Shown: positions 24,225 through 32,736, counted from the first letter of the stretch. The stretch is 41,948 nt of DNA from Oscillospiraceae bacterium (GCA_015068605.1 SVKF01000004.1:1-41948), one strand, 5' to 3'. Numbers and translations: made by a program. The notes: a model not told the origin generated them from the sequence alone.

Positions 24225-24268
24225 TACTTTTAACGCAAAAAATCGGAGCAAAAAGCCCCGATTTTATA
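24222..24268. repeat. Direct repeat, copy 2 (terminator plus -35 unit)
   Basis: Begins CAATACTTTTAACGCAAAA and contains AGCCCCGATTTT, matching 21949-21997. Each copy includes a full terminator and the start of the next promoter. Confidence 0.7.
24240..24264 (-). terminator. Terminator after the HI0933-type flavoprotein gene
   Basis: On the minus strand a 10-bp stem (one G-U pair) with a 5-base loop, followed by TTTGCG. It starts 8 bases past the stop at 24272 and is part of the direct repeat shared with 21949-21997. Confidence 0.8.
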
Positions 24269-24271
24269 TAA

Positions 24272-25498
24272 TTATACACTCATTCCTGCGGCATAGCCTG
24301 TCGAAAAGGCAATTTGAAGATTGAATCCGCCCGTATATGCATCAACATCTATGATTTCTCCTGCAAAATATAGGTTTTTCACAAGCTTTGACTCCATAGT
24401 CGACGGGTCAATTTCATTAACCTCAACTCCGCCTGATGTTATAATAGCTTGCTCAATCGGTGCAAAATCCGAGACGGTCAGCATAATATTTTTTATAGCA
24501 AAGCCAAGCTTTTGTCTTTCCTCTTTTGTTACGGAATTAACTTTCTTCTTTCCGTCAACCTCCGCAAGGGCTATGATTGGCTCAATCAAATTCTTCGGAA
24601 GAAGCTCATCAAGAGAATTGTCCAGATTTTTATTAAGATTTTTCGCAAAATCACGCATTATTCTCTCATCAAGCTGTTTCTCGGAAAGGGCAGACTTTAA
24701 ATCAATCCTAACTTTATACTTTCCATATTCCATCGGTCGAAGGTGGGCAGATGCACTTAGCACAACCGGACCTGTTATTCCTGTATGGGTAAACATCATT
24801 TCCCCAAAATCCGTATAGACTTTTTTATTTTTCTCATTTAGAACAGTAATTTCTATATTTTTAAGAGACAGTCCTGCCAAAGAATAAGACCATTCTTCAA
24901 CCGTATCAAGGGGGACAAGAGATGGGATTGGTTTATTTATTTTATGACCAAGCTTTTTTGCCCATTCATAGCCATCGCCCGTTGAGCCTGTCCTCGGATA
25001 TGACACTCCTCCCGTTGCAAGGATAACGCTGTCACAGAGCAGTTCACCTTTATTTTTAAGGCGAACACCCTTAACCATATTTCCCTCGCTGACAAGGTTT
25101 AAAACCGTATCATTTATAACTTTAACACCTTGACTTTTCGTCCAGTTTGAAAGTGCATCAACAACGGTTTTGCTTTTATCCGAAACGGGAAAAACACGGT
25201 TTCCCCGCTCCACCTTAGTTTCAACACCTATTTCATTAAAAAACTCTATAGTTTGAAGATTAGTGAAACCATAAAAGGAGCTATACATAAAAGAGGCATT
25301 TTTCGTCATATTCTTTATAAGCTCTTCCGTATCCTCGCAGGCATTGGTAATGTTGCACCGACCTTTGCCCGTTATGAGCATTTTTCTGCCGAGAACTTCA
25401 TTTTTTTCTATAATCGTGACCTTGTTCCCGTTTTTTGCCGCTGTGCCTGCCGCCATAAGTCCTGCCGCACCGCCGCCGATAACAATTATATTTCTCAT
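24272..25498 (-). CDS. HI0933/YhiN-family FAD-dependent oxidoreductase
   Basis: A 408-residue flavoprotein of the HI0933 family. The N-terminal dinucleotide motif is VIGGGAAGLMAAGTAAKNG, followed by KMLITGKGRCNITNAC, a strong family signature. The central domain includes LATGGVSYPRTGSTGDGYEWA, and the C-terminus has the second FAD motif YFAGEIIDVDAYTGGFNLQ. Biochemical function is not established for the family, though many relatives are annotated as aminoacetone oxidases. It starts after AAGGAT, 20 bases beyond the oadA terminator, and ends at its own terminator. It therefore probably depends partly on read-through from the pump operon or on a promoter I cannot see. Confidence 0.9.
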   Translation of the reverse strand: MRNIIVIGGGAAGLMAAGTAAKNGNKVTIIEKNEVLGRKMLITGKGRCNITNACEDTEELIKNMTKNASFMYSSFYGFTNLQTIEFFNEIGVETKVERGNRVFPVSDKSKTVVDALSNWTKSQGVKVINDTVLNLVSEGNMVKGVRLKNKGELLCDSVILATGGVSYPRTGSTGDGYEWAKKLGHKINKPIPSLVPLDTVEEWSYSLAGLSLKNIEITVLNEKNKKVYTDFGEMMFTHTGITGPVVLSASAHLRPMEYGKYKVRIDLKSALSEKQLDERIMRDFAKNLNKNLDNSLDELLPKNLIEPIIALAEVDGKKKVNSVTKEERQKLGFAIKNIMLTVSDFAPIEQAIITSGGVEVNEIDPSTMESKLVKNLYFAGEIIDVDAYTGGFNLQIAFSTGYAAGMSV

Positions 25499-25518
25499 AA
25501 ATTCAAATCCTTACAAAA

Positions 25519-25544
25519 TCGGGCGACACATTCGTGCCGCCCGA
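25519..25544 (-). terminator. Terminator of the sodium-pump decarboxylase operon
   Basis: A GC-rich 11-bp stem (25519-25529 with 25534-25544, one G-U pair) with a 4-base loop and the short tail TTTTG on the minus strand, directly after the oadA stop. The weak U-tract suggests incomplete termination into the flavoprotein gene. Confidence 0.75.
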
Positions 25545-25549
25545 AATTT

Positions 25550-26947
25550 TTATACATAGTGTACTTTTTCTTTCATGTCAACCATATCGGGGTCAATTTT
25601 ATATTTCTCCGCTCTGCGGTTCTGGAAGAACTTTTCAGCAACCTGACCGAAGAGAGCATAGGACAATACATCCTCGTCCTGCTCAATATATTCAGCCGCT
25701 TCTCTCTTGAGTTTATCGAGTTCAGGCTCTAAGAGGTCAGCAGGGCGACAAGTAATCGGCTCTTCGTCACCGATTACCATTTTTCTGAATTCTTCCGTAA
25801 TCGGAACAGGAGTTCTGCCATATTCACCCTTAACAATTCCCTTTGTTTCCTTGGAAATCATCTTATATCTCTCACCCATAATAACATTTAAAACTGCCTG
25901 AGTTCCGACAATCTGGCTTGTTGGAGTAACAAGCGGAAGCCATCCCAAATCTTCACGAACTTTCGGGATTTCCCTAAGAACTTCGTCAAACTTATCTTCC
26001 TTGCCCTGCTGCTTAAGCTGAGAAACAAGGTTTGAAAGCATACCGCCCGGAACCTGATATTTAAGAGTATTGATATCAACGCCCAAAACCTTTGTATTCA
26101 TAAGTCCCGAATCAAGATATTTTTCACGAAGAGGTTTGAAATAATCAGCAATATCACTAAGGAGCGAAAGGTCAAGATCTGTGTCAAAATCTGTCCCTTC
26201 CAATGTTTTAACAATCGTTTCCGTTGCAGGCTGTGAAGTTCCCAAAGCCATTGGTGAAATAGCACAGTCAACAACATCAACCCCAGCTTCAATAGCCTTA
26301 AGATATGTCATTGAAGCAACACCGCTTGTATAATGAGTATGAAGCTGAATCGGGATTTTAACTTCCTTTTTAAGCTCCTTAACAAGCTTTTCCGCTTCAT
26401 AAGGAATGAGAAGTCCTGCCATATCCTTAATACAGATTGAATCCGCACCGCAGTTTTCATATTCCTTTGCAAGTTTAACGAAGAACGGAATATCATGAAC
26501 AGGGCTGATTGTATACGAAATCGCCGCCTGAACATGGCCTCCCTCTTTTTTTGTTGCATTAATTGCAGTTTCAAGGTTTCTTATATCGTTTAGTGCATCA
26601 AAAATTCTGATAATATCGATACCGTTTGCGATTGATTTCTGAACAAAATATTCAACAACATCATCCGCATAGTGTCTGTAACCTAAAATATTCTGACCTC
26701 GGAAAAGCATCTGAAGCTTTGTATTTGGCGCAGCTTCACGGATTTTTCTGAGTCGTTCCCACGGGTCTTCATTTAAGAATCTGAGACAGGAGTCAAATGT
26801 TGCTCCGCCCCAGGCTTCTATTGAATGATAACCAACCTTATCCATCATGGACAGAGCCGGCAATATTTCTTCTGTTGTCATACGAGTTGCAATAAGTGAC
26901 TGATGCGCATCTCTTATGACTGTTTCAGTAATTCCTACCTTAGCCAT
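25550..26947 (-). CDS. Oxaloacetate decarboxylase alpha / pyruvate carboxylase subunit B carboxyltransferase (5S type)
   Basis: A 465-residue biotin-dependent carboxyltransferase of the DRE-TIM family. The N-terminus ETVIRDAHQSLIATRM supplies the metal-binding Asp, LHTHYTSGVASMT (about residue 205) supplies the His pair, and the PYC_OADA region follows with GGMLSNL and SQIVGTQAVLNV. It lacks the C-terminal biotin domain of single-chain OadA, so it must use the separate carrier encoded upstream. The start at 26947 has GGAGG upstream. It is the last gene of an operon that also encodes a 12S-type MmdA; the two together recall transcarboxylase plus a sodium pump. It could transfer carboxyl to or from pyruvate/oxaloacetate. 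Confidence 0.9.
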   Translation of the reverse strand: MAKVGITETVIRDAHQSLIATRMTTEEILPALSMMDKVGYHSIEAWGGATFDSCLRFLNEDPWERLRKIREAAPNTKLQMLFRGQNILGYRHYADDVVEYFVQKSIANGIDIIRIFDALNDIRNLETAINATKKEGGHVQAAISYTISPVHDIPFFVKLAKEYENCGADSICIKDMAGLLIPYEAEKLVKELKKEVKIPIQLHTHYTSGVASMTYLKAIEAGVDVVDCAISPMALGTSQPATETIVKTLEGTDFDTDLDLSLLSDIADYFKPLREKYLDSGLMNTKVLGVDINTLKYQVPGGMLSNLVSQLKQQGKEDKFDEVLREIPKVREDLGWLPLVTPTSQIVGTQAVLNVIMGERYKMISKETKGIVKGEYGRTPVPITEEFRKMVIGDEEPITCRPADLLEPELDKLKREAAEYIEQDEDVLSYALFGQVAEKFFQNRRAEKYKIDPDMVDMKEKVHYV

Positions 26948-26972
26948 TTTTATACCTCCATTTATCAATATG

Positions 26973-28226
26973 TTATTTCGCGAACATTGACAAGAATATA
27001 CCTGCCGCAACCGCACTTCCTATAACGCCCGCAACATTCGGTCCCATTGCGTGCATTAGCAGGAAGTTGGACGGGTTTTCCTTCTGCCCTTCAACCTGGG
27101 CAACACGAGCCGCCATCGGAACTGCACTAACTCCTGCCGCACCGATAAGCGGATTAATTTTTCCGCCTGAGAGCTTACACATAATTTTGCCAAGCAACAA
27201 ACCGCCTGCCGTGCTAATGCAGAATGCGATAAGTCCGAGCGCAATAATTCCGATTGTATTAAGAGTCAAGAAGTTTGCCGCTGTTGCTGTCGCACCAACA
27301 GTAAGCCCTAAAAAGATTGTAACAATATTCATAAGCTCATTCTGAACTGTTTTTGAAAGTCTGTCAACAACTCCACATTCCCTCATAAGGTTACCAAGCA
27401 TAAGCATACCAACCAATGAAAGAGCATCCGGAACAATTAAAGCAACAACTATTGTTACAACTATCGGGAATACTATTCTTTCTGTTCTGGTTACTTCGCG
27501 AAGCTGTTCCATAACAATTCCGCGTTCTTTTTTCGTAGTCATCGCCCTCATAATCGGTGGCTGAATTACGGGGATTAGCGCCATATATGAATATGCCGCA
27601 ACCGCAATCGCCGGAAGAAGGCTTGATGCCAACGTTTTTGTTACATATATAGCTGTCGGACCGTCTGCACCGCCGATAATACCGATAGATGCCGCTTCCT
27701 TTACACCAAATTCAATTCCGGGCACAAGCGAGCCTAAAAGCAATGCGCCAACGAATGTGAAGAACACACCAAACTGTGCCGCCGCACCCAAAAGAATGCT
27801 TTTCGGATTTGAAATAAGCGGAGCAAAGTCAGTCATTGCACCAACACCTAAGAATATAAGGGGAGGATAAATTCCAAGCTTAACCCCTAAATACAAAATA
27901 TCAAAAAGTCCGCCATTCTTTAAAATAAGCCCCATATCAAGTCCACCGTCAGGTTTTAAGAACTTTGGGTCTGTAAAATACTCGGGATGCATAATCGCCC
28001 CTTCAAAAACCGGAAGATTTGACAACAGCATACCAAATGCAATCGGAAGAAGCAAAAGCGGTTCAAACTTCTTGACAATCGCAAGATACAATAATACACA
28101 GGCTATTATAATCATAATCGGAGTTCCGATAGCCTCAACCCACTCGCCGTTTCTGAACATTTCTACAAGTGCATTGATACCCGTACTCTCTGCAAAGCCT
28201 GAAAAACTACTTAAAATACTACCCAC
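26973..28226 (-). CDS. oadB: Sodium ion-translocating decarboxylase subunit beta
   Basis: A 417-residue polytopic membrane protein of the OadB/MmdB/GcdB family. It removes CO2 from carboxybiotin and exports sodium. The GGADGPT motif with the key Asp (about 188) is intact, and the C-terminal segment AAGVSAVPMAARVAQVEG matches the second conserved ion-path region. An N-terminal extension with FEPLLLLPIAFGMLL is typical. The start is GTG behind AAGGGTG. It is placed after the biotin carrier and before the 5S-type subunit, and is the membrane partner of the soluble carboxyltransferase(s). Confidence 0.95.
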   Translation of the reverse strand: MGSILSSFSGFAESTGINALVEMFRNGEWVEAIGTPIMIIIACVLLYLAIVKKFEPLLLLPIAFGMLLSNLPVFEGAIMHPEYFTDPKFLKPDGGLDMGLILKNGGLFDILYLGVKLGIYPPLIFLGVGAMTDFAPLISNPKSILLGAAAQFGVFFTFVGALLLGSLVPGIEFGVKEAASIGIIGGADGPTAIYVTKTLASSLLPAIAVAAYSYMALIPVIQPPIMRAMTTKKERGIVMEQLREVTRTERIVFPIVVTIVVALIVPDALSLVGMLMLGNLMRECGVVDRLSKTVQNELMNIVTIFLGLTVGATATAANFLTLNTIGIIALGLIAFCISTAGGLLLGKIMCKLSGGKINPLIGAAGVSAVPMAARVAQVEGQKENPSNFLLMHAMGPNVAGVIGSAVAAGIFLSMFAK

Positions 28227-28260
28227 AATATCACCCTTTCGTCAATACCAAGATTAAAAA

Positions 28261-28653
28261 TTAACCCAATGACACAAGGGCGTCGCCTGTGTTAACGGAT
28301 GTACCTTGATTTGCATTAATTGCAACAACCTTACCGTCAGACGGAGCCATAATTTCATTTTCCATTTTCATAGCTTCAAGAATGCACACAACATCCCCTG
28401 CCTTAACCATATCTCCAACATTAACCTTAACGGCAACAATTGTTCCCGGCATTGGAGACTTAACAACAGTTGCGCCTGCAGGAGCAGGAGTTTGTGCCGG
28501 AGCAGGAGCAGGCGTTGAAGCAGCCGCAGGAGCAGGAGATGGAGCACTTGTTTGAACAGGAGCTGTGTATACAGGAGCTGAAACAACTCCCCCTACTTCC
28601 TCAACCTCAACTTCATAGGATTTTCCATTTACATTTATCATAAACTTTCTCAT
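28261..28653 (-). CDS. Biotin carboxyl carrier protein of the decarboxylase
   Basis: A 130-residue protein. A short N-terminal strand region (MINVNGKSYEVEVEEVGG) is followed by a flexible linker rich in Pro and Ala (about 26-60) and a biotinyl domain (about 62-130) with the EAMKMEN motif; Lys96 is the biotin site. The Pro/Ala linker is typical of MmdC and transcarboxylase 1.3S proteins and lets the biotin swing between carboxyltransferase and membrane subunit. A strong AAGGAGG site precedes it. Base composition in the linker is strongly GCA/CCT-repetitive. Confidence 0.93.
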   Translation of the reverse strand: MRKFMINVNGKSYEVEVEEVGGVVSAPVYTAPVQTSAPSPAPAAASTPAPAPAQTPAPAGATVVKSPMPGTIVAVKVNVGDMVKAGDVVCILEAMKMENEIMAPSDGKVVAINANQGTSVNTGDALVSLG

Positions 28654-28674
28654 AATATATACCTCCTTGGTAAT

Positions 28675-29091
28675 TTAAAATCGTGAATTTATCGTTTCGT
28701 TAAGCCCGGCTTTATTCCATGCAGGAGCCGTGTTTGAAACTCTTCTGAATGACTTTATCTTAAGATTATATGTTGATGTATTAAGACTTGCCGCAATTGC
28801 CGCCATTATAACAGCGATAATCTCTTCGTCATCTTCTTCAACTACAGTAACAGGTTTTTGTTCAACCTTTTTCTCTTCAACAACAGGAGCAACTATCTCA
28901 GGTGTTTCATTTTGGTTTTTCGCCGTTTTCGGAGCAAATATCTTCTCCATAATTTTAAGTACAAACATCAAAATAACCAAAACTGTAAAAACAATGATAA
29001 GCCCGATAACAGTGACCTGCCCACCGATAGAAAGGGAATCAATCCAATTTGGAATTTTTCCGCCAATTTTTAACGCTTCTTCAATTGTCAT
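28675..29091 (-). CDS. OadG-family sodium pump decarboxylase small membrane subunit
   Basis: A 138-residue protein with one membrane helix (about 24-48, GQVTVIGLIIVFTVLVILMF) and a charged cytoplasmic tail containing a Pro/Val/Glu linker, then EDDEEIIAVIMAAIAASLN, the conserved tail motif of OadG/MmdD proteins that tethers the carboxyltransferase to the beta subunit. An AGGGGGA site precedes the ATG. Its order between mmdA and the biotin carrier is that of methylmalonyl-CoA decarboxylase operons. Confidence 0.88.
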   Translation of the reverse strand: MTIEEALKIGGKIPNWIDSLSIGGQVTVIGLIIVFTVLVILMFVLKIMEKIFAPKTAKNQNETPEIVAPVVEEKKVEQKPVTVVEEDDEEIIAVIMAAIAASLNTSTYNLKIKSFRRVSNTAPAWNKAGLNETINSRF

Positions 29092-29106
29092 TATAATCCC
29101 CCTATC

Positions 29107-30648
29107 TTAAAGCGGAATATTTCCGTGTTTTTTAGCAGGTCTTGTTTCACGCTTACTCATAAGCATCTCAAGAGCGCTTATAATTCTCGGTCTTGTTGAA
29201 TCAGGCTCAATAACATCATCAACATAGCCTCGGGATGCCGCAATATACGGATTTGCAAATTTCTCGGTATACTCTGCAATCTTATTCTGTCTTTCCGAAA
29301 TCGGGTCTTCCGCCGCCGCAATATCTTTACGGAAAATAATATTTGCCGCACCATCAGGTCCCATAACAGCAATCTCGGCACTTGGCCATGCAAATACCAT
29401 ATCCGCACCGATATGCTTGCTGTTCATAGCGATATAAGCTCCACCGTATGCTTTTCTCACGATAACATTAATTTTCGGAACAGTTGCCTCAGAGAATGCG
29501 TAAAGCATTTTAGCACCGTGGCGGATTATTCCGTTATGCTCCTGGGTCGTTCCCGGAAGATAGCCCGGAACATCCGTAAAGGAAACAATCGGAATATTAA
29601 AGCTGTCACAAAATCTTATAAATCTTGCCGCCTTATCAGCAGAATTAACATCCAAAGACCCTGCCATAAACTTTGGCTGGTTTGCAACGATACCAACCGT
29701 TGAACCATTCATTCTCGCAAAGCCAACTACGATATTTTCAGCAAACTGAGAGAAAATCTCATAGAATGAACCATTATCGACTACCTCGCCGATAACCGTT
29801 TTTATATCGTAAGCCTTGTTTGCATCGGCAGGAACAATGTTTGAAAGTGTTTCGGAAAGTCTGTTAATTTCATCTGTCTCCTCGTATGACGGTGCCATTT
29901 CAAGGTTATTTGACGGAAGGAATTCCAAAAGCTCCTTAACCTTTACAAAGCATTCCTCTTCATTACCGCAACGAACAGAGGCAACACCGCTCTTTGTTGC
30001 ATGAGTCTGTGCTCCGCCAAGCTCATCAAAAGTAACATCCTCACCCGTCACGGCTTTAACAACCTGCGGACCCGTTATAAACATCTGGGATGTTTTGTCA
30101 ACCATAAATATAAAGTCACAGATTGCAGGTGAATAAACTGCCCCACCGGCACATGGACCTAATATAATGGAAATCTGCGGAATTACACCTGATGCTAAAG
30201 TGTTGCGATAGAAAATGTCACCAAATCCGGCAAGGGCATCTATTCCCTCCTGAATTCTTGCGCCACCGCTGTCGGCAATACCGACAATGGGAGCACCCAT
30301 CTTCATCGCCATATCCATAACCTTACAGATTTTTGCCGCATGCATTTCACCAAGTGAGCCGCCGATTACCGTAAAGTCCTGTGCATAAGCATAAACCAGT
30401 CTTCCGCAAACCGTACCATAACCCACAACAACACCTTCGCCCGGTGCATCAACATTTGGCATATCAAACTCATTTGAACGATGCTTTACAAAGGCATCAA
30501 TTTCAACGAAGCTACCTTCATCAAAGAGCATCTGTATTCTTTCTCTTGCAGTTTTCTTGCCTGCTTCGTGCTGCTTTTTAATTTTGTCAGGACCGCCGCC
30601 CTGTTCAATTATCGCACGCTTTTGCTGCAATTCTTCTATTTTACTCAT
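29107..30648 (-). CDS. mmdA: Methylmalonyl-CoA decarboxylase alpha-type carboxyltransferase (12S/MmdA)
   Basis: A 513-residue acyl-CoA carboxyltransferase with two crotonase-fold halves. The N-terminal half shows KIKKQHEAGKKTARERIQMLFDE in part, IADSGGARIQEGIDAL and GPCAGGAVYSPA; the second half shows FTDVPGYLPGTTQE and RKAYGGAYIAMNSK. These are typical of MmdA and propionyl-CoA carboxylase beta. The start at 30648 is chosen because AGAGGTGG precedes it at good distance. It overlaps rluB by 8 bases. With OadG, carrier and OadB downstream it forms a sodium-pumping acyl-CoA decarboxylase, probably for methylmalonyl-CoA or a related short-chain acid. Confidence 0.92.
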   Translation of the reverse strand: MSKIEELQQKRAIIEQGGGPDKIKKQHEAGKKTARERIQMLFDEGSFVEIDAFVKHRSNEFDMPNVDAPGEGVVVGYGTVCGRLVYAYAQDFTVIGGSLGEMHAAKICKVMDMAMKMGAPIVGIADSGGARIQEGIDALAGFGDIFYRNTLASGVIPQISIILGPCAGGAVYSPAICDFIFMVDKTSQMFITGPQVVKAVTGEDVTFDELGGAQTHATKSGVASVRCGNEEECFVKVKELLEFLPSNNLEMAPSYEETDEINRLSETLSNIVPADANKAYDIKTVIGEVVDNGSFYEIFSQFAENIVVGFARMNGSTVGIVANQPKFMAGSLDVNSADKAARFIRFCDSFNIPIVSFTDVPGYLPGTTQEHNGIIRHGAKMLYAFSEATVPKINVIVRKAYGGAYIAMNSKHIGADMVFAWPSAEIAVMGPDGAANIIFRKDIAAAEDPISERQNKIAEYTEKFANPYIAASRGYVDDVIEPDSTRPRIISALEMLMSKRETRPAKKHGNIPL

Positions 30649-31414
30649 ACTTTTTACCACCTCTGTTTTTATACTTGTTGTATCTTGGTTTATTATTTAC
30701 TTTTCCAATGTTTTTTAACATATTTACCTCGGACTCGGAAAGTTTTCTCCATTTCCCCCTCGGCAAATGCCCTAAATTTAAGCCTGCTTCACGAATTCTC
30801 TCAAGGTGCTTTACAATACATCCGCACTCCTCAAACATTTTTCTTACCTGTCTGTTTCTGCCTTCGTGAATAGTAATTTCAAGCTTTGTTCCAAGCCTTG
30901 TTGCGCCAACGACCTCAACCGTTGCAGGACTTGTTTTCACTCCATCTATAACCACGCCTCGGCGAAGCTTTTCAAGAGTCTCCATATTTATATTTCCTGT
31001 CACTTCAGCCACATAGGTTTTTGGAATTTCACTCTTTGGGTGGGTCAGCTTATATGTCAAATCCCCGTCGTTTGTCAAAAGGAGCAACCCTTCCGTGTCA
31101 TAATCAAGCCTTCCGACAGGATATATCCTCATGGAAATATCGCTGACCAAATCAAGAACAGTCGGTCTGCCCTTATCATCGGAAACAGTTGTCACAAACC
31201 CCACCGGTTTATTAAGCATAATATACATTTTTTTGTTTTCCGTTCTGACAACTTCTCCGTCAACCTTAACCTCATCATAATCTTCATCAACAGTGACGCC
31301 CATCTGAGTAACTTTCTCACCGTTAACCCACACACGCCCCTGCTTTATTATATCCTCCGCACCGCGTCGTGAGGCAACTCCGCAGCTTGCGAGAAATTTT
31401 TGTAGTCTAACCAA
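30641..31414 (-). CDS. rluB: Ribosomal large-subunit pseudouridine synthase, RluB type
   Basis: A 257-residue enzyme of the RsuA/RluB family. The N-terminal S4 RNA-binding domain is VRLQKFLASCGVASRRGAE then GRVWVNG. The catalytic motif GRLDYDTEGLLLLTND has Asp104 as nucleophile. The C-terminal signature is EGRNRQVRKMF. It isomerises a uridine in helix 80-90 of 23S rRNA in known relatives. The start is TTG, 6 bases after AAGGAG. It is first in the transcript from the promoter at 31470-31498 and overlaps mmdA, so an rRNA gene leads a metabolic operon. Confidence 0.93.
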   Translation of the reverse strand: MVRLQKFLASCGVASRRGAEDIIKQGRVWVNGEKVTQMGVTVDEDYDEVKVDGEVVRTENKKMYIMLNKPVGFVTTVSDDKGRPTVLDLVSDISMRIYPVGRLDYDTEGLLLLTNDGDLTYKLTHPKSEIPKTYVAEVTGNINMETLEKLRRGVVIDGVKTSPATVEVVGATRLGTKLEITIHEGRNRQVRKMFEECGCIVKHLERIREAGLNLGHLPRGKWRKLSESEVNMLKNIGKVNNKPRYNKYKNRGGKKYE

Positions 31415-31469
31415 TTTTTTCTCCTTTTCTGTTGAAAAAAATATCTTTTAAAAAAATCCAATCAAAGTT

Positions 31470-31498
31470 ATTATATAATATTTTTTTTCCATTTTCAA
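31470..31498 (-). promoter_or_regulatory. Sigma-A promoter of the rluB-mmdA-oad operon
   Basis: On the minus strand TTGAAA (31498-31493), a 17-base A-rich spacer and TATAAT (31475-31470). The leader to the rluB TTG start is about 50 bases. Confidence 0.82.
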
Positions 31499-31541
31499 GA
31501 GTTTTTATTAATATTATCTAATAATTTACATTTTTTTAACA

Positions 31542-32675
31542 TTATGTTTCGCAAGAAAAAAAAGACAGCCATTTTTTATATATTCCTATGACCGATTCTT
31601 TTATATTAATTTTGTTTTTCTCCTGCCGCATAAAAGCCTCCTTATCGGCAATCACCTCAAAAAACTGTCTCTTTCCCGATTCGTGAACAGCCACGACTCT
31701 TCCCAGCACATCACCCTTTTTTACGGGAGCCGAAACCGTGTCGGGAATTTCGGGATATATTTCCCATTCGCCCTCCTCCTTCTCAAGCAATCTTACATCT
31801 TCATCATATATTGCATTTATCGTTTTAAGCTTTCCGTTTTTTATTTTTACGCTTTTTGCAATCGTGCCGCTTCTCTTGTACAAAGTTACTTTATTATTCA
31901 AAAATACAAAATCGCTCATCTTTTTATGGTCATTCCAGTCATCACCTGCATTAAGGGTTACGCAGATAATTCTCATTCCGTCTCTTTCAAATGCAGACAC
32001 AAGACATCTGCCTGTCGCTTTGGTAAATCCCGTTTTGACACCTATGCATTCTTCATACAATTTTAGAAGCTTATTATGATTCACCAACACATTTTTCTCA
32101 CCGTTTTCTCTTTCTATTGTCTCGGATTTTTTCTTAACAATATCCGAAAACTTCTTATTTTTGAGTGCGTATGCTGTAATCATCGCCAAATCCTTTGCCG
32201 TTGTATAGTGCATATCATCGGATAACCCGTGCGGATTGGTAAAATGCGTTCCGCTTGCCCCTATTTCAGAAGCTTTTTCATTCATAAGCCTTGCAAATTT
32301 TTCCTCATCCCCTGCAATATGTTCTGCAATAGCTGTTGCGGCATCGTTTCCCGAAACAAGCATAAGCCCGTGGACAAGATTATAGAGACTTATCTTCTCC
32401 CCTGCTTTAAGATACATGGACGATCCTTCCACACCTGCAGCTTTTGATGAAACCTTGACAATATCATCGGGATTTCCTTTTTCAAGAGCAACTATCGCCG
32501 TCATTATTTTTGTCGTACTCGCCATTCCCCTTTTTTCATCAGCATTTTTTTCAAACAATATTTCTCCGCCATTCCCGTCAATAACCACCGCTGAGTGAGC
32601 GGATATTTCCAAAGCTTTAGCCGAAATATTGCCAATCATTGTTAAAACCAACACAAAAACAAGAATTTTTCTCAA
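31542..32675 (-). CDS. dacF: D-alanyl-D-alanine carboxypeptidase (DacF/PBP5 type)
   Basis: A 377-residue exported low-molecular-weight PBP that trims D-Ala from peptidoglycan stem peptides. The signal sequence is RKILVFVLVLTMIGNISAKA. Active-site motifs are intact: STTK with Ser53, SGN at 108-110 and KTG at 214-216. A C-terminal PBP5 domain precedes a hydrophobic end (IGIYKKWLSFFS). The start is taken as TTG at 32675, 10 bases after AGAGGG; the upstream GTG abuts that site. The ribosome site lies in the 3' arm of the terminator hairpin of the preceding gerW gene. The spore-gene context (gerW) supports a DacF-like role in cortex maturation. Confidence 0.9.
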   Translation of the reverse strand: MRKILVFVLVLTMIGNISAKALEISAHSAVVIDGNGGEILFEKNADEKRGMASTTKIMTAIVALEKGNPDDIVKVSSKAAGVEGSSMYLKAGEKISLYNLVHGLMLVSGNDAATAIAEHIAGDEEKFARLMNEKASEIGASGTHFTNPHGLSDDMHYTTAKDLAMITAYALKNKKFSDIVKKKSETIERENGEKNVLVNHNKLLKLYEECIGVKTGFTKATGRCLVSAFERDGMRIICVTLNAGDDWNDHKKMSDFVFLNNKVTLYKRSGTIAKSVKIKNGKLKTINAIYDEDVRLLEKEEGEWEIYPEIPDTVSAPVKKGDVLGRVVAVHESGKRQFFEVIADKEAFMRQEKNKINIKESVIGIYKKWLSFFSCET

Positions 32676-32727
32676 AAGAAAAAACACCCTCTTTCCATAT
32701 AAAATATATGTCAGGGTGTTTTTTCTT
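32676..32727 (-). terminator. Hairpin after gerW overlapping the dacF ribosome site
   Basis: A perfect 15-bp stem (32676-32690 with 32713-32727) around a 22-base loop, whose 3' arm on the minus strand ends GGGTGTTTTTTCTT. It starts 9 bases after the gerW stop and contains part of the dacF ribosome site and the bases just before its TTG start. Confidence 0.75.
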
Positions 32728-32736
32728 ATTCAGCGA

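Larger units (their letters stand above)
23862..24271. other. 410-base gene-free stretch: candidate structured RNA, orphan Shine-Dalgarno and a repeat copy
   Basis: From right to left it holds the flavoprotein terminator within a direct repeat (24222-24268), a promoter (24196-24224), a 238-base inverted-repeat-rich segment ending in a terminator (23952-24189), and a leader of about 90 bases to the lectin gene. That leader contains a strong AGGAGGGG (23929-23937) with no start codon at usable distance. A 63-codon frame crosses the inverted repeats on the minus strand but lacks a ribosome site and is judged fortuitous. Confidence 0.7.

Noticed and set aside
28430-28570. Short repeats in the biotin carrier gene as a repeat array
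   Set aside because: They encode the Pro/Ala linker of the carrier and keep the frame; no spacer structure of a CRISPR array exists.
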